Assembly: GCA_035286585.1 (NCBI GenBank)
Contig: DATEDC010000158.1
Coordinates: forward strand, 1-24,026
Source of the DNA: DSOS01 sp035286585
GTDB taxonomy: Bacteria > Chloroflexota > Anaerolineae > Anaerolineales > UBA4823
Length of the DNA: 24,026 bases
Direction: 5' to 3'
In this document: piece after piece, positions 15,563 to 22,284 of the stretch
Layout of the letters: every line of letters starts with the position of its first letter
Numbering within the stretch: the stretch's first letter is position 1
Made by a program: the position numbers and the translations under genes
Notes under the pieces: model-generated
What the model was told of the DNA's origin: nothing
Databases searched by the model: none
What the model saw: only the letters and a program-made list of their open reading frames with translations

Positions 15563-16207
15563 ATGTTCCCCGCAGGCATCCCTCGTTCTAAGCGCTTGTT
15601 TGACCTGGCTCTGACCATCCCAGGACTGCTGGTGGTCTCCCCCCTGCTCCTGGTGCTGGCATTGTTAGTGCGCCTCTACCATGGCTCGCCAGTATTATTC
15701 CGCCAGTTGCGCCCGGGTTATCGTGGGGAGCCTTTTTACATCATCAAGTTTCGCAGCATGTCAGAAGGGCGCGATCATCACGGCAGGCTGCATTCCGATG
15801 CAGACCGCCTCACCCCCCTGGGGGGCTTTCTGCGGATGACCAGCCTGGATGAACTGCCTGAGCTGTTTCTTGTGATCCTGGGGAAGATGAGTCTGGTTGG
15901 GCCGCGCCCTTTGTTGATGCAGTACCTGGAACGCTACAGCCCGGAGCAAATGCGCCGCCATCTCGTCTTGCCCGGGATCACCGGTTGGGCGCAAATCAAC
16001 GGGCGCAACGCCTTGACGTGGGAAGATAAATTCAAGCTGGATGTCTGGTATGTGGATAACTGGTCTCTTCTGCTGGATATAAAAATCCTGCTGCTCACCC
16101 TGTGGAAAGTGATCCGCCGGGAAGGGATCAATCAACCTGGTGAGGCAACGGCGGTAGAATTCATGGGCGCCGATCATCCCAGCGAAGAAGAGGGACATGT
16201 TCGATAA
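15563..16207 (+). CDS. PglC-like sugar-phosphate transferase (small monotopic)
   Basis: A 214-residue membrane-associated enzyme expected to move a sugar-1-phosphate from a UDP-sugar to undecaprenyl phosphate, the first step of glycan assembly. The N-terminal Lys-Arg-Leu-Phe-Asp segment and re-entrant hydrophobic helix (about 10-35) are followed by KFRSM and the catalytic Asp96-Glu97 pair in TSLDELPELF. MSLVGPRP and LPGITGWAQINGRN complete the family pattern. Small size without an N-terminal extension resembles PglC, which acts on diNAc-bacillosamine. The start chosen gives the family N-terminus; its ribosome site is weak. Its 3' end overlaps the E1 alpha gene by 11 bases. Its partners here, an N-acyltransferase and an aminotransferase, match the PglC-PglD-PglE set. 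Confidence 0.9.
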   Translation: MFPAGIPRSKRLFDLALTIPGLLVVSPLLLVLALLVRLYHGSPVLFRQLRPGYRGEPFYIIKFRSMSEGRDHHGRLHSDADRLTPLGGFLRMTSLDELPELFLVILGKMSLVGPRPLLMQYLERYSPEQMRRHLVLPGITGWAQINGRNALTWEDKFKLDVWYVDNWSLLLDIKILLLTLWKVIRREGINQPGEATAVEFMGADHPSEEEGHVR

Positions 16208-17084
16208 TTTATCGCTTTACGGAGAGCTTTACCGCATCCGCCGGTTCGAAGAAACCGTGCTGGAGAACTTCCCCAAGGGGGTATTTTCCGGGACCACGCA
16301 CACGTACCTGGGGCAGGAGGCCAATGCAGTCGGTGTGCTGAGCCATCTCAAGCCTGAAGATGTGGTCTTCAGCAATCACCGCTGTCACGGTCATTTCCTT
16401 GCTTACGGGGGCGACCCTCAGGCTCTGTTCGCCGAATTGATGGGGCGCCTCGGCGGCGTTTGCGGCGGCAGAGGCGGATCGCAGCATCTGCATTGGCGGA
16501 ATTTTTACTCTAGCGGCGTGTTGGGCGGGGTTGCCCCGATCGCTGCTGGCGTGGCCCTGGCGGAAAAAATAAAGGGAAGCGGCGCAATTACAGTCGCCTT
16601 CGTGGGTGACGGCACACTGGGTGAGGGTGTGCTCTACGAAGCCTTGAATATGGCCTCCTTGTGGAGCGCGCCAATTCTATTCGTCCTGGAAAACAACCGC
16701 ATTGCCCAAACCACCCCAGTGGACCTGGCGCTTGCGGGAGAGATTGCCGCCCGTTTCGAAGCTTTCGGCATTCCCGCCCGGGAGCTTGACAGCAGCGATG
16801 TGCTCGAAATCTTCCCCGCCGCCAGAGCTGCGATCCAGGCGGTTAGAGCGGAACGAGCGCCCCAGGCCTTGATCCTGCACACCTGCCGTTTTGGACCCCA
16901 TTCCAAGGGGGACGACACCCGTGATCCACAGGAAATAGTCCATATGAAGCAAACTCGCGACCCGCTGAAGGTTCACAGCGGTCGCCTGCATCCAGCCGAG
17001 CGCGCCGTTCTCGACCGCCAAATCGACGAGCAAATCGCCGCTGCTTTCCAGGCGGCTCTGGAGGAGCCCTTCCCGTATGCCTAG
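16197..17084 (+). CDS. 2-oxoacid dehydrogenase E1 component, alpha subunit
   Basis: A 295-residue thiamine-diphosphate-dependent decarboxylase subunit. It shows SNHRCHGHFLAYGGDP, GRGGSQHLH and the thiamine-diphosphate motif starting at Gly137-Asp138-Gly139 (GDGTLGEG) and ending in Asn166-Asn167 (ENNRIAQ). It is shorter than the usual 320-400 residues, mainly at the ends, with no mitochondrial-type extension. The substrate (pyruvate, branched-chain or another 2-oxoacid) cannot be told by eye. Translation is coupled to both neighbours by overlaps (11 bases with the transferase, 8 bases with E1 beta). The context suggests it feeds acyl groups to the lipoyl-acyltransferase protein downstream, not central metabolism. 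Confidence 0.92.
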   Translation: MFDNLSLYGELYRIRRFEETVLENFPKGVFSGTTHTYLGQEANAVGVLSHLKPEDVVFSNHRCHGHFLAYGGDPQALFAELMGRLGGVCGGRGGSQHLHWRNFYSSGVLGGVAPIAAGVALAEKIKGSGAITVAFVGDGTLGEGVLYEALNMASLWSAPILFVLENNRIAQTTPVDLALAGEIAARFEAFGIPARELDSSDVLEIFPAARAAIQAVRAERAPQALILHTCRFGPHSKGDDTRDPQEIVHMKQTRDPLKVHSGRLHPAERAVLDRQIDEQIAAAFQAALEEPFPYA

Positions 17085-18111
17085 CGTTCTTGAAGCCCTC
17101 AACCGGGCGCTGCACCGGGCTTTTGCGGACTGCCCGGATGTGATCCTGTTGGGCGAAGATGTTCTCGATCCTTATGGCGGCGCTTTCAAAGTCAGCCAGG
17201 GGCTTTCCAGCGCATACCCGCAGCGTGTGTTTACCACCCCGATCTCAGAAGCCGGTATTTGCGGAGTGGGCGCTGGCATGTCTTTACGCGGCCTGCGCCC
17301 GGTGGTGGAAATCATGTTTGGGGATTTCCTGGCCCTGGCAGCCGATCAATTGATCAATCACATCGCCAAATTCCGCTGGATGTACAACGACCAGGTGTCC
17401 GTCCCGCTTGTGATCCGCACGCCGATGGGCGGGCGGCGCGGCTACGGCCCTACTCACAGCCAGACGTTGGAAAAGCACTTCCTGGGAGTCCCGGGGTTGC
17501 GTATACTGGCGCCAAACACGTGCGGTGACCCGGGAGAGCTGCTCTATCGCGCCATCCTGGAAACGGAAGAACCCATCCTGTTCATCGAGAACAAGCTGCT
17601 GTATTTACTGCCTGTGCAGGACGCCACGACACTGCAAGATTTTCACCTCACAGAGGTCAGCTCTCAACTCGCTGATCGATCGGACAGGGGCGGGAAACCA
17701 GCGGTCTCTGCTTACCAGCTCAGCGTGCGCGGCGCGCCAAAGCCCAGCCTGACGATTGCCGCTTACGGCTACATGGCTGAGCTGGCCCGCCAGGCAGTGC
17801 ATACCCTGGCCTACCAGTACGAGATCTTCGCCGAGTTGGTAATCCTCACCCAGCTAGCCCCTTTCCAAGGTGAGGCGGTGCTGGCATCGGCGCGGCGCAG
17901 CGGGCATCTGCTGGTCGTGGAAGAGGGCAGCCTTTCCTTTGGCTGGGGGGCGGAGGTGGTCGCCCGTACGGCCCAAGCTCTTGGAACGCAGCTACAATGT
18001 GTCCGCCGGGTAGCCGCCCAGGACCTGCCCGTGCCGGCTTCAGCACCTTTAGAAGCGCAGGTGCTGCCTGGGCTGGATGATATCGTTCAACAAGCCCAAT
18101 TGATGGTATAG
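17077..18111 (+). CDS. 2-oxoacid dehydrogenase E1 component, beta subunit
   Basis: A 344-residue partner of the alpha subunit, with the transketolase-type pyrimidine-binding half (ILLGEDVLDPYGG, PISEAGICGVGAGM, EIMFGDFLALAADQL, THSQTLEKHFLGVPGL) and a C-terminal transketolase-like domain (AYGYMAELARQAV, VVEEGSLSFGWGAEV). It contributes the Glu that activates thiamine diphosphate and part of the E2-binding surface. The region around residues 185-215 between the domains looks longer and less conserved than usual. The ATG lies within the end of the alpha gene; the E2-like gene starts 8 bases after the stop. Confidence 0.93.
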   Translation: MPSVLEALNRALHRAFADCPDVILLGEDVLDPYGGAFKVSQGLSSAYPQRVFTTPISEAGICGVGAGMSLRGLRPVVEIMFGDFLALAADQLINHIAKFRWMYNDQVSVPLVIRTPMGGRRGYGPTHSQTLEKHFLGVPGLRILAPNTCGDPGELLYRAILETEEPILFIENKLLYLLPVQDATTLQDFHLTEVSSQLADRSDRGGKPAVSAYQLSVRGAPKPSLTIAAYGYMAELARQAVHTLAYQYEIFAELVILTQLAPFQGEAVLASARRSGHLLVVEEGSLSFGWGAEVVARTAQALGTQLQCVRRVAAQDLPVPASAPLEAQVLPGLDDIVQQAQLMV

Positions 18112-18119
18112 TTCGGTCC

Positions 18120-19217
18120 ATGCCCACCGCGACCCCTATCACAATCCCACTCCTGAACCCCAATGAGCCGGAGGCTCGTTTAGCCGCCGTACACGTTCAC
18201 GAAGGTCAAAAAGTGCACCAGGATGACCTGATTTGCACCCTGGAAACGACCAAATCGACCGCCGAGGTCAAAGCCGAGGTGGGTGGTTATGTGATCGGGC
18301 TGCGCTTTCAGGAAGGGGATACCGTGCGCGCCGGCGAGGCGCTGTGCTTTCTGGCGGAATCGCCAGAATGGAAACCGCCTCGAGTTGAAGCAAAGGAGCT
18401 GAATGAATACAGCAGCCTGCCCGAAAAATTGCGCATCAGCCAGCCTGCCCTCGAGCTCGCCCGACGCTATCAAGTTGACCTGAGCCGCCTTCCCACCGAT
18501 ACCCTGGTCACCTCGCAAATGGTGCAGGTGTTGATCGAAACCGCGCCAGATGCCCCTGGTTCAGCGCTCGATAGCATTTTTGATCCGACGATGATCGTCA
18601 TCTATGGCGCTGGCGGGCATGGCAAAGCCCTGGTCGACCTGCTCCGCGCCCTGAGTACGTACCAGATTGCCGGCTTCATCGACGATGGCCTGGAACCTGG
18701 CTCGAGGGTTATGGGCTTGCCGGTTTTGGGCGGCAGCCAGGCGCTCGCCGGGCTGTATGGGCGCGGCATTCGGCTGGCGGTCAACGCAGTGGGCGGGATC
18801 GGCGATCTGCGGGCGCGGCTGAGAGTGTTCGAGCGCCTGGCTGCGTTGGGCTTTGCCTGCCCGGCGCTGGTCCACCCCAGGGCGATGACCGAGCCGAGCG
18901 CCAGCCTCTCCGCCGGGGTGCAGGTCTTCTCTCTCGCCTATCTGGGCAGCGAAGCCCACCTGGGCTTCGGGACGATCCTCAATACCGGGGCAATTGTCTC
19001 TCACGATTGCCACCTGGCTGATTGTGTCAATATCTCCCCGGGAGCAATCCTGGCAGGGGAGGTCCAGATCGGAAAGGGCGCCCTGGTCGGTATGGGCGCG
19101 ACGATCAATCTGCGTGTCAAGGTCGGAGCCGGGGCGCGCATCGGCAACGGCGCAACGGTGAAGAGCGACGTGCCAAAAAATGGCATCGTACGCGCCGGGA
19201 CGATCTGGCCTGAATGA
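18120..19217 (+). CDS. E2-like lipoyl protein fused to NeuD/PglD sugar N-acyltransferase
   Basis: A 365-residue three-part protein. Residues 1-80 form a lipoyl domain with the modifiable Lys45 in CTLETTKSTAEV and the symmetrical glycines of GGYVIGLRFQEGD. Residues 106-140 resemble a peripheral-subunit-binding domain (ISQPALELARRYQVDLSRL), though the usual Gly-rich loop is missing. Residues 158-365 are a NeuD/PglD acyltransferase: a Rossmann-like sugar-nucleotide half (IYGAGGHGKALVD) and hexapeptide-repeat helix with the expected catalytic base His295 in SHDCH. The normal E2 catalytic domain is absent. Known NeuD/PglD enzymes take acetyl-CoA; here the lipoyl arm suggests the acyl group comes directly from E1. 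It lies 8 bases after E1 beta and 19 bases before the aminotransferase. Confidence 0.88.
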   Translation: MPTATPITIPLLNPNEPEARLAAVHVHEGQKVHQDDLICTLETTKSTAEVKAEVGGYVIGLRFQEGDTVRAGEALCFLAESPEWKPPRVEAKELNEYSSLPEKLRISQPALELARRYQVDLSRLPTDTLVTSQMVQVLIETAPDAPGSALDSIFDPTMIVIYGAGGHGKALVDLLRALSTYQIAGFIDDGLEPGSRVMGLPVLGGSQALAGLYGRGIRLAVNAVGGIGDLRARLRVFERLAALGFACPALVHPRAMTEPSASLSAGVQVFSLAYLGSEAHLGFGTILNTGAIVSHDCHLADCVNISPGAILAGEVQIGKGALVGMGATINLRVKVGAGARIGNGATVKSDVPKNGIVRAGTIWPE

Positions 19218-19236
19218 CCCAATTGGAGACAGCAAT

Positions 19237-20433
19237 TTGATCAAACCAGTCCAAACCACCACCGCGATACCCATGTCCTCACCCGATCTGACGGACGCCG
19301 AGCGCGAAGCCGTGGCAGCCGTGCTCCGCACGCCCAACCTGAGCATGGGGGATGAAATCCAGGCTTTCGAGCGTGAGTTCGAGGCTTTCAGCGGGGCAAG
19401 ACACGCCATTGGCGTGAGCTCGGGCACCGCCGGTTTGCATCTGTGCGTGCGGGCTGCCGGCATCGGGGAAGGCGACCTGGTGATCACTACCCCGTTCTCT
19501 TTCGTCGCCTCTGCTAACGTTTTGCTGTACGAAAAGGCAGTGCCGGTTTTCGTCGACGTCGACCCGCTGAGCGGCAATATCGATCCCGCCCAGGTCAGGA
19601 CTGCCGCAGCGGATCTCACCGCCGGGGGTCAGCGGGCGGAAAAATGGCGCCCCCGGAGAGGCGGTCAGGCTGGGGCGCAATTAAAGGCAATTCTGCCGGT
19701 GGATGTATTCGGGCAGCCGGCTGACATGGATGAAATCCGGGAGATCGCCCGGGAATATGGGTTGAAAATTATCGAGGATTCGTGCGAGGCGCTGGGCGCG
19801 GCCTATAAAGGGCTCCTGGCCGGGACGCTGGGAGATTACGGGGTGTATGCGTTCTATCCGAACAAGCAGATCACTACCGGCGAGGGGGCTGTCATCGTCA
19901 CAGATGACGATCAGGCGGCTGTTTTCATGCGCGCCCTGCGCAACCAGGGGCGCGCACCAGGCGATACCTGGCTCCAGCATACCCACTTGGGTTACAACTA
20001 CCGCCTGGACGAGATGAGCGCCGCGTTGGGCCGGGTGCAGCTCACCCGCCTGGATGAGATGGTGGAGAAACGCTCCCGCGTGGCGGAGTGGTACGCCGAA
20101 CGCCTGGTTGAAATTCCCGGGGTAGAACCGCCGCAGGTGGTCGCCTCCACCACGCGCATGAGCTGGTTTGTGTACGTCGTGCGTTTCTCGCCGGAACATG
20201 ACCGCGATGCGATCGCTCGAGTCTTGGGCGAACGCGGCGTACCCGCCAGGCCCTATTTCCTGCCGATTCACCTGCAGCCTTACATGATCGAGCGATTTGG
20301 TTACCTTGAGGGCGATTACCAGGTAACCGAAGATTTAGGCAGGCGCAGTCTGGCGCTGCCTTTTTCCAGCGTGATGAGCTCAACTCAGGTCGAGCACGTT
20401 TGCCAGGAGCTGCGCCGGGCATTGGCAGGATAG
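19237..20433 (+). CDS. DegT/DnrJ/EryC1/StrS sugar aminotransferase
   Basis: A 398-residue pyridoxal-phosphate enzyme that aminates a keto nucleotide sugar, as PglE does at C4. It has IPMSSPDLTDAE near the N-terminus, SSGTAGLHLCVRA, TTPFSFVASANV, DVFGQPADMD, EDSCEALGA and the cofactor Lys210 in YPNKQITTGEGA. About 20 extra residues (128-147, rich in Gly, Arg and Gln) interrupt the segment before LKAILPVDV. The start is TTG at 19237, with GGAG 8 bases upstream and the family N-terminus preserved; the ATG at 19273 would cut off the conserved Ile-Pro. It is the last gene of the plus-strand operon; no dehydratase making its keto-sugar substrate is visible in the window. Confidence 0.93.
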   Translation: MIKPVQTTTAIPMSSPDLTDAEREAVAAVLRTPNLSMGDEIQAFEREFEAFSGARHAIGVSSGTAGLHLCVRAAGIGEGDLVITTPFSFVASANVLLYEKAVPVFVDVDPLSGNIDPAQVRTAAADLTAGGQRAEKWRPRRGGQAGAQLKAILPVDVFGQPADMDEIREIAREYGLKIIEDSCEALGAAYKGLLAGTLGDYGVYAFYPNKQITTGEGAVIVTDDDQAAVFMRALRNQGRAPGDTWLQHTHLGYNYRLDEMSAALGRVQLTRLDEMVEKRSRVAEWYAERLVEIPGVEPPQVVASTTRMSWFVYVVRFSPEHDRDAIARVLGERGVPARPYFLPIHLQPYMIERFGYLEGDYQVTEDLGRRSLALPFSSVMSSTQVEHVCQELRRALAG

Positions 20434-20487
20434 ATACAATCATCGTAAGCTGCGTTCAATAGCAAAAAGTGTGGACGTGAGATCGGG

Positions 20488-20528
20488 AAAAATTGTGCGC
20501 AGCCGGTGTGAATATGCCGGCTGCGCAC
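20488..20528 (-). terminator. Strong terminator of the minus-strand polysaccharide operon
   Basis: A perfect 12-bp stem, GTGCGCAGCCGG (20495-20506) with CCGGCTGCGCAC (20517-20528), has a 10-base loop. Read on the minus strand it is followed by AATTTTTCCC, a classic intrinsic terminator. On the plus strand there is no T-run, but the stem may also protect the 3' end of the aminotransferase transcript. Confidence 0.8.
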
Positions 20529-20556
20529 GAGGGTGAATTACCTGCTCAGACCGCGC

Positions 20557-20616
20557 TCAGCTTAAATTTCTCTGCAACTGAAGAGGCTCAATTGCTTTCT
20601 TTTCTAGTTGTGCCAA
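20557..20616 (-). CDS. Candidate 19-residue microprotein before the terminator
   Basis: Between the transferase stop and the terminator, a minus-strand frame starts with TTG at 20616 and reads MAQLEKKAIEPLQLQRNLS before TGA at 20557-20559. An AAGGAG (20630-20625) lies 8 bases upstream, which is ideal. TTG starts are well supported elsewhere in this window. The frame is the same as that of the upstream transferase, so it could instead be a relic of a longer C-terminus after a new TGA. Not homologous to anything I recognise. Confidence 0.3.
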   Translation of the reverse strand: MAQLEKKAIEPLQLQRNLS

Positions 20617-20643
20617 GCGTGCATCTCCTTGGCATTTTATAGT

Positions 20644-22284
20644 TCAGGTAGCAATGACCTGCTTTTTCTTTTCCCTTCTATTGAAATGTGCATCTCTACT
20701 CTCAAAGACGTAATGTATCAAACATTGCTGGCAAGGCAGGTCTTCTTTGCTGTTTAGCAAACTCACCTGTGGTTTTCTGATATCTTGTTGAGCATAATCA
20801 ATTGGCTCCTCCATGATAAAGCTCTCCAAGAAAGAAACAATATCCGGCAAGAACACAAGTTGCGCCTGAGTATTTCCACACAACTCTAACACCCTTTGAA
20901 ATCTACCCGAAACTCCGTCGCGGGGCGTGTATATGACGATACCGACATCATATTTATCGATCAAGTAGGGTATGTCCGCCAACCTGCCCATAACTTCAAC
21001 ACCATATATGCGCATTCCCTGCTGATGGAAATTGTCATCCACAAAACCCACCACTCGTATAATTTTTGAAACCGTAGGATTATCTAACATCCAGGCAACA
21101 ATTTCACCGGATTTACCAGCTCCGACGATGATGACTTTTTCCTTGGCACCCGATTCAATGTGCCATAAACGCCTCAGCCGGTATAAGAAGCCGGTGATCA
21201 ATCGCAATCTGTATCTGAAGCCAATAAATCCAATCAACACCAAACCGGACACCAGACTGAAAAAGCCATTGGGGATGAAAAATAACCGGCGATTTATCAA
21301 AAAAACAATTGTGGTGGCAATACTCCAGGAAGCAATCACATCGATCACATCGGATGCCTTGGCTTTTGACCACGAGATCCGGTTCAACCTAAACAGGAAA
21401 CCTACCAGGCTAAACAGAAACGCAAATCCCAACGATTCCACCAAGACATGAAAAAATCTGTTGTCGAGATGGTATGATCGCCCAACAATTAACCAGCCAC
21501 TTGTCCAAGCCAGAAGCGATATGAATGTATCTATCGAGAACCAATTTAAGTATCTGCGCACGAACCTGGTCATTGGTCCCCAGAAGATCAATTCCTCCGG
21601 TACATCTTGAGATCTTAATTTTGGGACCAGCACCAGTATGGTCCACAGAATCACATCCAAATCCACCCAGAAGGAACGATTGCGAACATACAATAAATCC
21701 ATGCGTAACTTTGTCGGGCTGATTTTTTCGAGATAGGTCTGCATGACTTGCTTAGAATTAAGCATATTTTCTTCATCATGATAACGAATTGAAGCTGGGC
21801 TGGTGATGCCTGGGCGAATAGAAAGCACCTCTGCACAAAATGCTTTTGGCCATTTCTCTACGATCTCTGGGTCTTCTGGGCGTGGACCAACCAGACTCAT
21901 TTCTCCAAGAAGCACATTCCACAACTGCGGTAACTCATTGAGCTTTGTGTCTCGTAACCATTGCCCCAAGGAGGTTATACGCGGATCATTCTGAGCAGTA
22001 ATCTTGGGTCCGTCATAACTTTCTAATGTCTCGTACATCGTCCGGAATTTTAATATTCTGAATATCTTACCTCTCAGACCAACCCTTGAACCCCAATAGA
22101 AGACGGGCCCCGGAGAATCTCGCTTGATCGCCAGGGCGATTAACCCAAATACCGGGCTGAGTAAAAGCAGCCCCACTAGTGCTACCAGGAAATCAAAAAC
22201 CCGTTTCGCAATTTCATCCCACCGAGCAACCATACCTGGCATCCTAATGGGATCTCGGTATCTATCAGGCTCATTGGTCATCAT
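20644..22284 (-). CDS. Sugar-phosphate transferase fused to C-terminal Rossmann domain (permuted)
   Basis: A 546-residue membrane protein. The sugar-transferase domain comes first (about 20-225), with a re-entrant helix at 30-52, KFRTM and LLGEMSLVGPRPE. Its dyad reads Asn116-Glu117 (TKLNELPQLW) where Asp-Glu is usual. Four or so membrane helices follow (about 250-370), then a Rossmann/CoA-binding-like domain (from VIIVGAGKSG at 384 to about 490) and a tail with CQQC and basic residues. In WbaP/WcaJ-type enzymes the helices and Rossmann domain precede the transferase, so the order here is reversed. It probably starts glycan synthesis on undecaprenyl phosphate. The start overlaps the Wzz gene by 14 bases and has AGGGGA upstream. 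Confidence 0.85.
   Translation of the reverse strand: MMTNEPDRYRDPIRMPGMVARWDEIAKRVFDFLVALVGLLLLSPVFGLIALAIKRDSPGPVFYWGSRVGLRGKIFRILKFRTMYETLESYDGPKITAQNDPRITSLGQWLRDTKLNELPQLWNVLLGEMSLVGPRPEDPEIVEKWPKAFCAEVLSIRPGITSPASIRYHDEENMLNSKQVMQTYLEKISPTKLRMDLLYVRNRSFWVDLDVILWTILVLVPKLRSQDVPEELIFWGPMTRFVRRYLNWFSIDTFISLLAWTSGWLIVGRSYHLDNRFFHVLVESLGFAFLFSLVGFLFRLNRISWSKAKASDVIDVIASWSIATTIVFLINRRLFFIPNGFFSLVSGLVLIGFIGFRYRLRLITGFLYRLRRLWHIESGAKEKVIIVGAGKSGEIVAWMLDNPTVSKIIRVVGFVDDNFHQQGMRIYGVEVMGRLADIPYLIDKYDVGIVIYTPRDGVSGRFQRVLELCGNTQAQLVFLPDIVSFLESFIMEEPIDYAQQDIRKPQVSLLNSKEDLPCQQCLIHYVFESRDAHFNRREKKKQVIAT

Noticed and set aside
18561..19619. Long minus-strand open frame opposite the lipoyl-NeuD and aminotransferase genes
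   Set aside because: It covers two well-identified genes in antisense, and its product is low-complexity and lacks any family motif.
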